42,690 nucleotides of DNA from Collinsella aerofaciens (GCF_015553355.1 NZ_JADNGN010000014.1:1-42690); one strand, 5' to 3'; counted from the stretch's first letter, positions 31,568 to 41,282 are shown. Made by a program: numbers and translations. Notes: generated by a model from the sequence alone, not told the origin.

Positions 31568-32698
31568 CTATTGCCGCTTGAGCTTGCGAGCGATAAAGCT
31601 TCTGGCTGCATCGATGATGAGAAGTGCCAGAGCAAAGACGATGCTAATGACGGTACCCGTGACGATGTATATAGCTACCGGGCTGTTTTGGCTGACCAGT
31701 ATGTTTGCGAGCAACGTATTGAAGACGGGACGCCACAGGCTACTGGTGAGTGACTGCATCACATAGAAACCAAGCGTGGCGGTCGATAAGGTGACGATGA
31801 CACCTGCAGTCCGCGGATTGCCTGAGGCACTGCGTCGGGTTGCCGCAAAGAGCAGGCAGGCGGCAGCGAGGGCAAACGAGATCAGCGAGGTCGATTTGTA
31901 GGAGAGGATTGTCATCGCTGTGAGGTTGTCGGTGAAGGAGAGTGCTCCTTCCAGGATGATGGTGAGCACCAAAACCGTTACGAGCGAGCGCATGCCCAAG
32001 GCGCCCACCCTGTCCGAATCCATGACATCGGTAACGTCGCGGAGCAGTCCGCCGATCAAAAACGCGACTACGTACGTGACGGCGCTCATGAACTTTTGGA
32101 GCCAAGAAAACTCACCGGCGCTTGTCGCACTCATAGCGGCTAAATACCCGTTAACAACAAATGCGAGGATGCCAACGGCGATGACCGTCGCCGTGTAGCT
32201 CTTCCGGGGGAGTCGACTCCTTGCTAGTCCAAACCATGGCGCCATGAAGACCGTGGCGGCATAGACCCAAATGAACTCGAGTCCCAGGGTATACCAGTTG
32301 TGCGTGTTGAGGGCTACATCAGGAATGGGTGAGACGACCGTGGACCACGCGAGCGCCACGAGGCAATAAAACGCAGTGGGCATAATGACCTTGCCAAGGC
32401 GCTGCGCCGTCCGTTGCATTTGCGACTTCCACGTTGCTCCACCGTCCCAAGCACGCGCGGCCGAAGCGATGAGAAAATAGCCCGAGATCATAAAGAAGAC
32501 CTCGTTGGCCCAGCAGCCAAGCAAGTTAATAAAACCGAGCGCGCCGGAATAGGGGAATATCGCAAGTGGGGCATATTCCACGGCGCCGACGCAGACGGCT
32601 TGGAAGGTCCACTGAAAGGTGTGGAACACCGCGATGCCGGCGACCGCGACCAAACGCAGCGCTTCGATGGGTATGTTGCGTGCGGCTTTGGGCTGCAT
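31568..32698 (-). CDS. Membrane acyltransferase (acyltransferase family 3)
   Basis: A 376-residue membrane protein with about ten transmembrane segments. The start IPIEALRLVAVAGIAVFHTFQW and FFMISGYFLIASAA fit the acyltransferase_3 family, whose members move acetyl or other acyl groups onto surface sugars; the His in AVFHTF corresponds to the conserved catalytic-site histidine. Its place beside six glycosyltransferases suggests it decorates the same glycan. AAAGGA lies before the ATG, and TATAAT on the minus strand at 32744-32739 is a good -10 box. It is divergent from the main glycosyltransferase operon. Confidence 0.88.
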   Translation of the reverse strand: MQPKAARNIPIEALRLVAVAGIAVFHTFQWTFQAVCVGAVEYAPLAIFPYSGALGFINLLGCWANEVFFMISGYFLIASAARAWDGGATWKSQMQRTAQRLGKVIMPTAFYCLVALAWSTVVSPIPDVALNTHNWYTLGLEFIWVYAATVFMAPWFGLARSRLPRKSYTATVIAVGILAFVVNGYLAAMSATSAGEFSWLQKFMSAVTYVVAFLIGGLLRDVTDVMDSDRVGALGMRSLVTVLVLTIILEGALSFTDNLTAMTILSYKSTSLISFALAAACLLFAATRRSASGNPRTAGVIVTLSTATLGFYVMQSLTSSLWRPVFNTLLANILVSQNSPVAIYIVTGTVISIVFALALLIIDAARSFIARKLKRQ

Positions 32699-32810
32699 GA
32701 CGTCCTTTCTTATCGGTTTGCCTCTGCGAGCTCCATAGATTATATAAACGCCCGCTAGCGCGCTGACCCTTTGATACCATGAAACGACAGGTATTTCCTA
32801 AGGAGCACAT

Positions 32811-33914
32811 TTGTCTACTAATTCCTCTGGCAGCCCTGTTCTGTCGCTGCTTATTCCCATCTACAATGTTGAGCGCTACCTGCGCGAGTGCCTCGATTCC
32901 GCCGTGGCGCAGACGCTCAAAGACATCGAGATTATCTGTATCAACGACGGCTCTACCGACGAATCGCCGGCGATTATCCGCGAGTACATGGAACGTAATG
33001 CGCGTGTGAAGATGATTGATAAGGCCAACAGTGGCTACGGCGACTCTATGAACCGCGGGCTCGATATGGCGCGCGGCAAGTACGTCGGCATTCTGGAGTC
33101 CGATGACTTTATGGCGCCCGATGCGCTGGAAAAGCTCGTGTCAGCTGCTGAGCGCTGCAACGCCGATTTTGCGAAGGCGAATTTTGACTTTTACTGGTCC
33201 AAGCCCGAGGAGCGACGCTCGCTACACGAGATGTTTAGGCCCAAGGACTGCGGCAAGCCGGTACACCCGAGCGATACGACGCAGTTCTTTAAGCAAAAGC
33301 CGTCGATTTGGTCGGCCGTGTACCGCCGCGATTTTCTTAAGCGCAACGGCATCAAGTTCCTGCCGACTCCAGGAGCATCCTTTCAGGACACGTCGTTTGC
33401 CTTTAAGGTGATTGCGTGCGCCGATAAGGCCGTTTACCTGCACGATGCCGTGCTTTCGTATCGTCAGGACAACGAGAGCTCCTCGGTCAATTCTTCGGCC
33501 AAGGTCTTTTGCGTCAATGCCGAGTATGCCGAGATTGAGCGTTGGATCAGAGAGGAATATGCCCGCGACCACGCAAGTGATGACGTCGCGCGCATGCTCA
33601 AGTTCAATCAGCTCATTAAGTACGATTCGTATATGTGGAACTATGTGCGCTTGGCGCCTAAGTTCTATAAGGAGTTCCTGGTGCAGATGGCCAAGGAGTT
33701 CCAAGCGGCCTTGGACGCTGGGGAGTTTTTGCTGGACGATCTGAAGCCGTGGAAGCGTGCGAATCTCGCTGCCATCCTCAAAGATCCTGAGGGCTGGGTT
33801 GACGAGCATCCGAGTTTTGCGACGGATGGTGCCTTGGGACGCGCCAAATACTACGCATCGGTTGGAGGCCCCGGCGTACTTGCAGCCTTCCTCATCGAAT
33901 CGCTGAGGGGGTAG
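32811..33914 (+). CDS. Glycosyltransferase family 2 (paralog of the 35036 gene)
   Basis: A 367-residue GT-A enzyme. LSLLIPIYNVERYLRECLDS and ICINDGSTDESP are the nucleotide-sugar region, SGYGDSMNRGLDMARG follows and ESDDFM carries the DxD-type metal site. The C-terminal half (VKMIDK to VNSSAKVFCVNAEYAEI) defines a subgroup shared with the gene at 35036; over the first 100 residues the two are almost identical, so they arose by duplication. Start is TTG at 32811, supported by AAGGAG five bases upstream and homology from residue 10. First gene of a five-gene glycosyltransferase run with gaps of 0-74 bp. Confidence 0.88.
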   Translation: MSTNSSGSPVLSLLIPIYNVERYLRECLDSAVAQTLKDIEIICINDGSTDESPAIIREYMERNARVKMIDKANSGYGDSMNRGLDMARGKYVGILESDDFMAPDALEKLVSAAERCNADFAKANFDFYWSKPEERRSLHEMFRPKDCGKPVHPSDTTQFFKQKPSIWSAVYRRDFLKRNGIKFLPTPGASFQDTSFAFKVIACADKAVYLHDAVLSYRQDNESSSVNSSAKVFCVNAEYAEIERWIREEYARDHASDDVARMLKFNQLIKYDSYMWNYVRLAPKFYKEFLVQMAKEFQAALDAGEFLLDDLKPWKRANLAAILKDPEGWVDEHPSFATDGALGRAKYYASVGGPGVLAAFLIESLRG

Positions 33915-33920
33915 GTCGGT

Positions 33921-34961
33921 ATGGGAGAAGCTACGAGCCCCAAAGCGACCATTGTCGTTCCCGTATACAACTCTGCAAACTCGGTTCAGCAATGTCTCGA
34001 TTCGCTGCTGGCCCAGTCTGAGCGCTCGATTCAGGTTGTCTGCGTCAACGACGGTTCGGTTGACGATTCGCTGGGCGTCTTGCGTCAAATTGCGCAGACC
34101 GACGACCGTGTGCTGGTGATTGACCAGGAAAACGCGGGCGTCTCGTGCGCTCGAAATGCCGGAATCGATGCCGCCAAGGGCGAGGTGGTTTTCTTTGTAG
34201 ACGCCGACGATTACATCGACGCCCGAACGGTGGAGCGCGTGCTGCAGGCCATGGAGTCGTCGGATGCCGAGGTCGCCGTATTCGGTGGTGTCTGCGAGCC
34301 GTCCGACGCCGCACCCAAGCGTGTCCAGCAACTCATGAGTCCCAAAGCGGGCACCTTTGGCGCACGAGATCCCCAGCTGCTGTTCCACGCAAATGCACAG
34401 CCCTATGCCTGCCGCGCGGCTTTTTCACGCGAGCTGCTCAATCGCGAAGGCATTCGCTTTGCTCCCGGCTTGGCCTTGGGCGAGGATGTCGTATTCCAAT
34501 TTGCGGCCTATGCGCTTGCCCGCAAGACCGTCGTCATGCCGGACAAGTTCTACCACTACGTGATGGAGAGCGAATCGGCGACGCACGAGTTCAACAGTGC
34601 CGATGCTCGCGCCAAAAAGCTTGACGCCCACATGAGAATGCTCGAGGAGGTCTTGGAGGATTGGGCGGTTTACGGCCTTTTGGACCTGTGCCCCGGCGAG
34701 CTGATCACTTGGTTCTTGGACCTTATTGTGTTTGACTTGGCGCGTCTGGACGCCGATGGTTTCCGTCGCGTGGCCGGTCGCGTCAATATGGATTTCACGA
34801 CGTTTTTGGGAACGGAGTGGGCGGATATGCCTGCTAAGGGCGCCGTTCGCCGCGTTGCCCATAAGCTCGTTGCAGCGACCTCGGGCGTTTCGATGGCAGA
34901 CGCCACGCTGTTCTATCTTTCGACCCGCGGTCTCAAAGCCTGTCTGGAGCGCTTTATCTAA
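33921..34961 (+). CDS. Glycosyltransferase family 2
   Basis: A 346-residue GT-A enzyme. ATIVVPVYNSANSVQQCLDSLL opens it, VCVNDGSVDDS and GVSCARNAGIDAAKGEVVFFVDADDYI carry the nucleotide-binding and DxD (DADD) residues. LGEDVVFQFAAYA is the acceptor-side ED motif common in capsule enzymes of the EpsJ/CpsJ type. It lies six bases after the preceding gene and is surely co-transcribed. Sugar specificity cannot be read from the sequence. Confidence 0.88.
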   Translation: MGEATSPKATIVVPVYNSANSVQQCLDSLLAQSERSIQVVCVNDGSVDDSLGVLRQIAQTDDRVLVIDQENAGVSCARNAGIDAAKGEVVFFVDADDYIDARTVERVLQAMESSDAEVAVFGGVCEPSDAAPKRVQQLMSPKAGTFGARDPQLLFHANAQPYACRAAFSRELLNREGIRFAPGLALGEDVVFQFAAYALARKTVVMPDKFYHYVMESESATHEFNSADARAKKLDAHMRMLEEVLEDWAVYGLLDLCPGELITWFLDLIVFDLARLDADGFRRVAGRVNMDFTTFLGTEWADMPAKGAVRRVAHKLVAATSGVSMADATLFYLSTRGLKACLERFI

Positions 34962-35035
34962 TTCTAGGCGCTGCCGTTGTCCGTTGCTTCGCTGCTAAAA
35001 TAACCCTGTTACACGCTATTCAACAGGAGGTTCTC

Positions 35036-36154
35036 TTGCAGAACTCTGATACCCCTAAAGTTTCGCTGCTTGTTCCCATCTGCAATGTTGAGCGCTACCT
35101 GCGCGAGTGCCTCGATTCTGCCGTTGCGCAGACACTCAAGAACATTGAGATCATTTGCATCAACGATGGCTCTACCGATAGCTCGCCGGATATCATCCGC
35201 GAGTACATGGAGTGCGATGCGCGCGTCAAGATGATCGACAAGGCCAATAGCGGCTACGGCGACTCGATGAACCGCGGCCTGGAGATGGCGCGCGGTGAGT
35301 ACGTGGGCATTTTGGAGTCCGATGACTTTATGTTTGAGGATTCGCTTCAAAAGCTGGTTGCCAAGGCCGACGCCGAGCATGCCGATGTCGTCAAGGGTGA
35401 CTTTTACTTGTATTGGTCCACGCCCAGCGAGCGCCGCGAGCTGTTTGGAATAATCGACGAGCATATGACGGGTGCGGCGTATCGCCCCGCCGATCGTCCG
35501 GGTATCTTCTACCGCAAGCCTTCCATTTGGTCTGCCATCTATCGGCGCGAGTTCCTCAACGACAATCAGATTCGGTTCCTTCCCACGCCGGGTGCCTCGT
35601 ATCAGGATGCGGGTTTTAACTTTAAGGTCTGGGCAAGCGCCGAGCGTGCTGCGTTTATTGCGGATCCCATTTTGTGCTATCGCCAGGATAACGAGAAGAG
35701 CTCTGTTAATTCGCCCAACAAGGTGTTTTGCGTGTGCGACGAATATGCCGAGATGCAGCGCTTTTTGGATGAACGCCCCGAGCTTAAGGCTCAGCTTCAG
35801 GGCATTTTAATGCGCATGAAGGTCGATACGTATCGCTGGAATGATGAGCGCCTGGTCGATGAGTTGCGTGAGCAGTTTTGGGAGAAGGCATCTCCCGAGC
35901 TCAAGGCCGATTGGGATGCCGGTCGCTTTGACCTGTCGCTCTTCGACCCGCGCGGCGAGACCGACTTGCGACTGATGGTCAAGTCGCCCCGCGCTTATAT
36001 TGATTCGCGCTTTGGCTTTAAAAAGCCTGGCAAGATCAATACGTTTAAACATTACTTTAAGATCGGCGGCCTGCCGCTGGTTTGGCGCGTGCTGACGTAT
36101 CAGCGCGCCTACGGCGATAACCCGCATCCCGATGACGTGCCGGCGGCACAGTAG
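35036..36154 (+). CDS. Glycosyltransferase family 2 (paralog of the 32811 gene)
   Basis: A 372-residue enzyme with the same architecture as the 32811 gene: VSLLVPICNVERYLRECLDS, ICINDGSTDSSP, SGYGDSMNRGLEMARG and LESDDFM. Differences collect in the acceptor-facing C-terminal half, which suggests the copies now add to different acceptors. Start is TTG at 35036 with AGGAGG five bases upstream, the same unusual start codon as its paralog. It is separated from the preceding gene by 74 bp, the largest gap in the operon. Confidence 0.88.
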   Translation: MQNSDTPKVSLLVPICNVERYLRECLDSAVAQTLKNIEIICINDGSTDSSPDIIREYMECDARVKMIDKANSGYGDSMNRGLEMARGEYVGILESDDFMFEDSLQKLVAKADAEHADVVKGDFYLYWSTPSERRELFGIIDEHMTGAAYRPADRPGIFYRKPSIWSAIYRREFLNDNQIRFLPTPGASYQDAGFNFKVWASAERAAFIADPILCYRQDNEKSSVNSPNKVFCVCDEYAEMQRFLDERPELKAQLQGILMRMKVDTYRWNDERLVDELREQFWEKASPELKADWDAGRFDLSLFDPRGETDLRLMVKSPRAYIDSRFGFKKPGKINTFKHYFKIGGLPLVWRVLTYQRAYGDNPHPDDVPAAQ

Positions 36155-36166
36155 GAGCGCGTGACT

Positions 36167-37234
36167 ATGGCTACCCCTAAGATTTCCGTCGTCGTTCCCA
36201 TCTACAAGGTGGAGGAGTGCCTGGCATGGTGCCTGGACTCCCTACTTGCGCAGGATATGCCCGATTGGGAGGGCGTGCTGGTTAACGATGGCTCGCCGGA
36301 TGGGTCGCGCGACATCGCCGCTGCCTATTGCAAAAAGGACGCGCGCTTTAAGCTTGTCGATAAACCCAACGGCGGTTTGTCGAGCGCCCGCAATGCGGGT
36401 ATCGCTGCGTCCTCGGCTCCTATCGTCGCGTTCTTGGATTCCGACGACCGCTTTACGCCCGATGCGTGCCGTGTAATCGTCGATTCCTTTGAGCGTGAGG
36501 ATTGCGACGTTTTGACCTTTGGCGCGAACCCGTATCCGTTGGAGGCGGGGTATCCGTGGCTTAACTATGTGCTGAGCCCGCGCGATGTGTCGTTTGTGGG
36601 CTATAGCTCCGACCTGCTGTTTAAGGAAGCGTCTCGCCCCTTTGCATGGCGCACCGCTTGTAAGCGCGCTTTTTTACTGGGCAACGGGATCGTGTTCGAT
36701 GAAACCGTTAAGTATGGCGAGGACCAGGTCTTCGATTTTGCCGTGTACGGTCGCTCCCGCAAGACCGCGCTTATCTCGAACAAGCTGTACGACTACCGCG
36801 TGGCACGCAAAGGTTCGCTCATGGACACCATGCGCTATGACGACGAGACACGTTTGCTTGAGCACGTGAAGATTTACTCAGCGGTGCTGGCCGATTGGCG
36901 CCGTGATGGGCTCGACGATCAGCATGCCGATGACCTGGCGTACTTCCTGTGCGATTTGGTGCTGTACGATGCGCTCAGGCTGCTGAGCGCGGGCTGCGGC
37001 AAGGTGTTTGCTGCCGTCGCCGCGGCGCTTGATGGTTCTGCCGTGGACAGTGATGCTGCGCTCGCACAATGCGCTCCTTCTGTTGCCGCTATGGTGCGCG
37101 CTGCGCTTGTCGGTAAGGCGCCTGCTACTCGTTCGTGCAAAAAGCTCATGTTCGATTACGACGTCTTAAGGTTTGGGCGCTTGGGCGCGTGCAAGCGCAT
37201 GGCTGCGAACGCTCTGGGAAAGCGAGAAGTGTAG
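36167..37234 (+). CDS. Glycosyltransferase family 2
   Basis: A 355-residue GT-A enzyme. KISVVVPIYKVEECLAWCLDSLL, VNDGSPDGS, LSSARNAGIAASSAPIVAFLDSDD (DSDD metal site) and YGEDQVFDFAVYG give a capsule-type family 2 enzyme. A GTG six bases earlier is in frame, but AGGAG lies only three bases from it and nine bases from the ATG at 36167, so the ATG is preferred. It ends directly against the next start. Confidence 0.87.
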   Translation: MATPKISVVVPIYKVEECLAWCLDSLLAQDMPDWEGVLVNDGSPDGSRDIAAAYCKKDARFKLVDKPNGGLSSARNAGIAASSAPIVAFLDSDDRFTPDACRVIVDSFEREDCDVLTFGANPYPLEAGYPWLNYVLSPRDVSFVGYSSDLLFKEASRPFAWRTACKRAFLLGNGIVFDETVKYGEDQVFDFAVYGRSRKTALISNKLYDYRVARKGSLMDTMRYDDETRLLEHVKIYSAVLADWRRDGLDDQHADDLAYFLCDLVLYDALRLLSAGCGKVFAAVAAALDGSAVDSDAALAQCAPSVAAMVRAALVGKAPATRSCKKLMFDYDVLRFGRLGACKRMAANALGKREV

Positions 37235-39721
37235 ATGAGTATCAAGCGTTTGGCGCTTTGCCGCAGTCAGGGTCGCCTGTTTGTGCTGCTTCGTTTTGTC
37301 GGCCAGGATATCGCGGGGCTTATTGAGCAGGAGGGTTCCCAGGCCTTTGCTCACGCGACGACCAATGGCGTTTGCGTGCCGTCTTTGGCGCTGCCGGTCG
37401 ATCATGGCCGCGTGCTTGCGCTTTGTCCCACCGTTGCCGATTATGAGGGCGAACTCGTCGTCTTGGTGCTTCCGTTTTTGGACGGCTCTACGATTGACAT
37501 CTCATTTGCGTCCGGCGGTAAAAGACTGGGCTCTATTCACCTTGATAGTCGTATTGCCAAGCTGGAATCTAAGATTAACTACAAAGCAAAGCCTGCGATG
37601 TGCGCGCTCGTTCGCGATGCGCAACGCGGCGAGTGCTGCGGTCGATACGAGATCGATGCCGTTCGTTATTTACCGGCAGATGAGGGCGCCGTCTGGCGTT
37701 ATGAGGTTACCTGGTCGGGAGACCCCCAGTGCACCCCTGAGCTCCAGATCTTCGATACGCATATGTACGCCATCGATGCCACCGTGCATGTGTTTGAGTC
37801 GCAGGTCGATGTTCCCCGGCGCAACGGTTGCCGCGTCAATAAAACGTATCTGAGCGTCGAGATGCCTCAGGATATACGCGATTTTGTCGTGATTGCGACT
37901 GATCCCACGGGCCAGATCCAAAGCGGGTTTTGCGCCATGGATGGTCGCCTGTACAACGGCATGGTCGATGACAGTTGGAACCGCATGAAGGACGCGCGTG
38001 CAGACGACGCAGCTTATCGACGTTGGTTTGAGCGACATCGCGCAAAGCCGGGCGATTTAGCGTGCCAGCGTGTCGCTTCGGCGGCCTTTGCCTATAGGCC
38101 GCTCGTGAGCATCGTGGTGCCGTGCTACAAGACCGATCGGGTCTATCTGCGCGAGCTGCTGGACTCGGTGCTGGTCCAAAGCTATGACAACTGGGAATTG
38201 CTGCTTATGGACGCCTCGCCCGAATGGGACGCGGTTGCCAATCTTGCGGCGGGCGTCAACGATGAGCGCGTCCGTTGTATTGAGCTGCCCGGTAATGGCG
38301 GCATTGTGGTCAACACCAACGCAGGTATTCAGCAGGCGACTGGAGACTACATCGCGTTCTTGGACCACGATGACATCCTGGAACCGGACGCGTTATTCCA
38401 CTATGTTGCCGCGCTGAACAAGGCTGCCGAGGGCGAGCGTCCCCAGGTCCTGTTCTGCGACGAGGACATGTTCCAGAAAACGGGGGAGTGGGGTCAGCCG
38501 GTCTTTAAGACCAAACTCAACGTCGACTTGCTCTATAGCCATAACTGCGTGACGCATTTTCTGATGGTGGAGAAGGCGCTTATCGATCGCATTGGCATGT
38601 CGCCGGAAGACGTCGCGGGCGCCCAAGATTACGACCTGACGCTCCGCTGCCTTGCAGCCGGCGCGCGCTTTGAGCACGTTGCGCATGTGCTGTATCACTG
38701 GCGCGTGCATCCGGGATCGACCGCCGACGGTTCTGCCGATAGCAAGCCGTATGCTATTGAAGCCGGGCGCCTGGCGCTGCAGCGCCACCTTGATGCGCAG
38801 GGCGTTCGCGGAACGGTCGAGGAGACCGAGACACCATTTGTCTATCGCATGCGCTATGCGCTGCCGGAGCCTACGCCGCTGGTGAGTATTGTGATTCCCA
38901 CCAAGGATCACGTTGAGACGCTCGATGCCTGCGTGATGTCGATCGCCCAGAAGGCCTCGTATGCCAACTACGAGATCGTTTTGGTGGAGAACAACAGCGA
39001 AGCCCCGGAGACGTTTGCGTATTACGAAACCCTGCCAGAGCGCGTGGCCGCAGTATCTGAAGGCAAAGGTAGCGCATGTGTTGTGTACTGGCCGGGCGAG
39101 TTCAATTACTCCCAGATCATTAACTTTGGCGTGGAGCATGCCAAGGGCGACTATCTGCTGCTGCTCAACAACGATACCGAGGTCATAAGCCCCGACTTTA
39201 TCGAAGAGATGATGAGCTATCTGCAGCGTCCCGATGCGGGCGTGGTGGGCGCCAAACTCTACTTTGCCGATCATCTGGTGCAGCATGCCGGCATTCTGGT
39301 TGGCGTGCGTGGCGCACTTGCCCATGCCAACCAGGACTTCTCGGCAAAGCGCGAGGGCTATCTTGCCCGCGCTGTGCGCCCGGGCAACTTTAGCGCCGTG
39401 ACGGGTGCCTGCCAGATGGTGCGACGCGACGTATTTGAGCAGGTCGGAGGCTATAACGAGGAATTCGCCGTCGGTTTTAACGACGCCGACTTTTGCCTGC
39501 GCGTGTGGGAGGCGGGCTACCGCACCATCTTTACGCCCTATGCCGAGCTGTATCACTACGAGTTCACCTCGCGCGGCAGGGAAGAGGCCAACGAGGAAAA
39601 ACTGCGCCGCTGGAAACGTGAACAGGCGCTGTTCATGCAGCACTGGCCTGAGTTCTTCCTCGATGGCGACCCGTGGCTCGGACCAAACCTATCCTCCGAC
39701 AGTGAGTATTTCTCGTTTTAG
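37235..39721 (+). CDS. Large two-domain glycosyltransferase (two family 2 domains)
   Basis: An 828-residue protein. Residues 1 to about 285 are an unassigned beta-rich N-terminal region. The first GT-A domain starts at about 288 (LVSIVVPCYKTDRVYL, metal site LDHDD) and the second at about 548 (PLVSIVIPTKDHVETL, with NNDTE and later GGYNEEFAVGFNDADFCLRVWEAGYR). Two-domain enzymes of this kind assemble rhamnan-like or O-antigen-like wall glycans. Last gene of the operon; its stop overlaps the 3' end of the convergent ATPase gene by four bases. A 94-bp part of its 3' region (39507-39600) is repeated exactly at the window end. Confidence 0.87.
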   Translation: MSIKRLALCRSQGRLFVLLRFVGQDIAGLIEQEGSQAFAHATTNGVCVPSLALPVDHGRVLALCPTVADYEGELVVLVLPFLDGSTIDISFASGGKRLGSIHLDSRIAKLESKINYKAKPAMCALVRDAQRGECCGRYEIDAVRYLPADEGAVWRYEVTWSGDPQCTPELQIFDTHMYAIDATVHVFESQVDVPRRNGCRVNKTYLSVEMPQDIRDFVVIATDPTGQIQSGFCAMDGRLYNGMVDDSWNRMKDARADDAAYRRWFERHRAKPGDLACQRVASAAFAYRPLVSIVVPCYKTDRVYLRELLDSVLVQSYDNWELLLMDASPEWDAVANLAAGVNDERVRCIELPGNGGIVVNTNAGIQQATGDYIAFLDHDDILEPDALFHYVAALNKAAEGERPQVLFCDEDMFQKTGEWGQPVFKTKLNVDLLYSHNCVTHFLMVEKALIDRIGMSPEDVAGAQDYDLTLRCLAAGARFEHVAHVLYHWRVHPGSTADGSADSKPYAIEAGRLALQRHLDAQGVRGTVEETETPFVYRMRYALPEPTPLVSIVIPTKDHVETLDACVMSIAQKASYANYEIVLVENNSEAPETFAYYETLPERVAAVSEGKGSACVVYWPGEFNYSQIINFGVEHAKGDYLLLLNNDTEVISPDFIEEMMSYLQRPDAGVVGAKLYFADHLVQHAGILVGVRGALAHANQDFSAKREGYLARAVRPGNFSAVTGACQMVRRDVFEQVGGYNEEFAVGFNDADFCLRVWEAGYRTIFTPYAELYHYEFTSRGREEANEEKLRRWKREQALFMQHWPEFFLDGDPWLGPNLSSDSEYFSF
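39507..39600. repeat. Direct repeat, internal copy (in the large glycosyltransferase)
   Basis: Identical over 94 bases to 42597-42690. It lies inside the coding region, in the segment encoding EAGYRTIF and following residues. Confidence 0.95.
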
Positions 39722-40695
39722 TGCGAAGTAATGCCAAGGTCCGGCAAAGTATCCTCCAGAGCTGCAAGAGCGGTGGGGTTCAGGTACTCCTCGTTCAAGC
39801 AGCTCTTGTCATATCGAAAACGTGTGTCTCGTGAGCATTCGATGAGTTCTGCAGTAAAGAACTTCTCCCAGCTAAAGAACTTTGAGCTTTCGATATGTTC
39901 AGCGGGGTTAAGCAGCATGTCCTTAATGTGTTTGCTGTTGAATAATCCCGACTTCAACACGAGCCATTCAAACGATTCCGGTAGGAATAGCTTGATGTTC
40001 TTTCGGCGCAATAGAGCAGCTGCTTCCGCAATTTCTGGTCCAAAGGCGGCACCGTCGGCAATCACGAGGATGTCGTTTTCCGGTGCGTCCATAATGCAGT
40101 TGCAAATATTTGATTTGCCTCCCGCGCTGATGCATTTAATGCTGCTCTTTTTGCATAGCAAACTGAAGAATTCGTAGCCCGAATTTGTGTCCTCGACAAT
40201 GACAAGCTCGGGCCTCTCGCCTCTAAAATCAGTATCACCGTAAATACGATATGTAGAGGTGTAGACACGAGAGTAAACGGGATACTTCGTTGTGGTTCGG
40301 TTGGTGTTCTTAAGACCGTAGATTTCATCAACGCTATAGGGCAGTTGGCGCAGTGACTCTCTGGCGACAATTACGTAGTAGTTTGAGCTACGCTTTGCTT
40401 CATGGGCAAATTCTCTTGATCGAACAAAAGTATTGCCCTCATCAATAAAAACAATACTGCTGGAAATCTCTTGGAGATCTCTACGCCAATATTTTCCAGA
40501 TATTGTTTTACAGGGCACTTTGCAACTTACTGTTACGCCGCTTTGTGCCCCAAGCTCTTCGTGAGCTGCCACCATATCAAGCAGAGTCGTCTTGCCTGTA
40601 GCACTGTTACCTTGGATGATGGTCAGATTTCTATTGATGGTCAGTTTAAACTGAACCCGGTTATTTTGAAAAATTACCTTGTATGATCCGCGCAT
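39718..40695 (-). CDS. P-loop ATPase with possible TOPRIM-like C-terminal half, partner of the DUF4869-like gene
   Basis: A 325-residue protein, not clearly recognised as a whole. Walker A is GNSATGKTT at 29-37 after a beta-strand start (NLTIIQG), and IVFIDEG at 81-87 is a Walker B candidate. The second half has ELVIVEDTNSGYEFF (Glu168), AGGKSNI near 191 and ILVIADGAAFG near 209-219, an order that resembles a TOPRIM fold, as in OLD-type nucleases; the second acidic residue of DxD is missing. The ATG at 40695 overlaps the upstream TGA (TGATG), with AGGGAG eight bases before. The AT-rich composition differs from the flanking operons. Possible role in defence or plasmid/phage conflict, by analogy only. 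Confidence 0.6.
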   Translation of the reverse strand: MRGSYKVIFQNNRVQFKLTINRNLTIIQGNSATGKTTLLDMVAAHEELGAQSGVTVSCKVPCKTISGKYWRRDLQEISSSIVFIDEGNTFVRSREFAHEAKRSSNYYVIVARESLRQLPYSVDEIYGLKNTNRTTTKYPVYSRVYTSTYRIYGDTDFRGERPELVIVEDTNSGYEFFSLLCKKSSIKCISAGGKSNICNCIMDAPENDILVIADGAAFGPEIAEAAALLRRKNIKLFLPESFEWLVLKSGLFNSKHIKDMLLNPAEHIESSKFFSWEKFFTAELIECSRDTRFRYDKSCLNEEYLNPTALAALEDTLPDLGITSH

Positions 40696-41144
40696 CAGGA
40701 GTTCTCCCTTAGGCATTTTCCAGCTATGGGGACAAGGTCAAACATTGTGTGGACTATATCGCCCGTATTTGCAATGGTTACCGTGAATTTGCCGTTTCCA
40801 AAATCCATTATGTGGTAGAGATTGATTGCTAAATCCTTTTGCGCGGCGATCCTCAGAATCCAGTAGGCGCAATTATCACCGCAATTTGAGGCGTTATATA
40901 TATTCTGCGGCATAAAGTACATAAGCAGTAGCGTTTTGGTGCCGCTGGATAGTTTCTCGGGAGGAATGATGCCTAGAATCTTGGTATCGATTGCATTGGG
41001 GCCTACCACGGTGCCTTTGTCGATGGATTTTATGACCCTTTGGGCAAAGGAGTCTTGAAACCACTGGGGCGAATATACGTTATCGAAGTAAACGGACGTG
41101 TTGTAGATAACGTTTTCCATATCACCATAGTGAATTGTTAGCAC
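40695..41144 (-). CDS. DUF4869-like protein
   Basis: A 149-residue protein that I match from memory to the DUF4869 family: it starts MLTIHYGDMENVIYNTSVYFDN and has IPPEKLSSGTKTLLLMYF, NASNCGDNCAYWIL and YHIMDFGNGKFTV. The function is unknown. Members are accessory genes of gut bacteria that often sit beside a second protein, as here. Start is GTG at 41144 with AAGGAG five bases upstream. On the minus strand TATAAT at about 41196-41191 is a strong -10 box without a clear -35. It is translationally coupled to the P-loop gene, so the two proteins are probably made in fixed ratio and may act together. Confidence 0.7.
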   Translation of the reverse strand: MLTIHYGDMENVIYNTSVYFDNVYSPQWFQDSFAQRVIKSIDKGTVVGPNAIDTKILGIIPPEKLSSGTKTLLLMYFMPQNIYNASNCGDNCAYWILRIAAQKDLAINLYHIMDFGNGKFTVTIANTGDIVHTMFDLVPIAGKCLRENS

Positions 41145-41282
41145 GTCAGCTCCTTCGGCTTGCTGATTTGGCTTCTAGTGAGATTGATTATATCGCAGCA
41201 CATGAGGCGGGCGTTATCGGCCCGCGGTAGATGTGATTGATGACCAAGGTTTGAATTTAATTTGACCATGCCCGTGCGTAGC

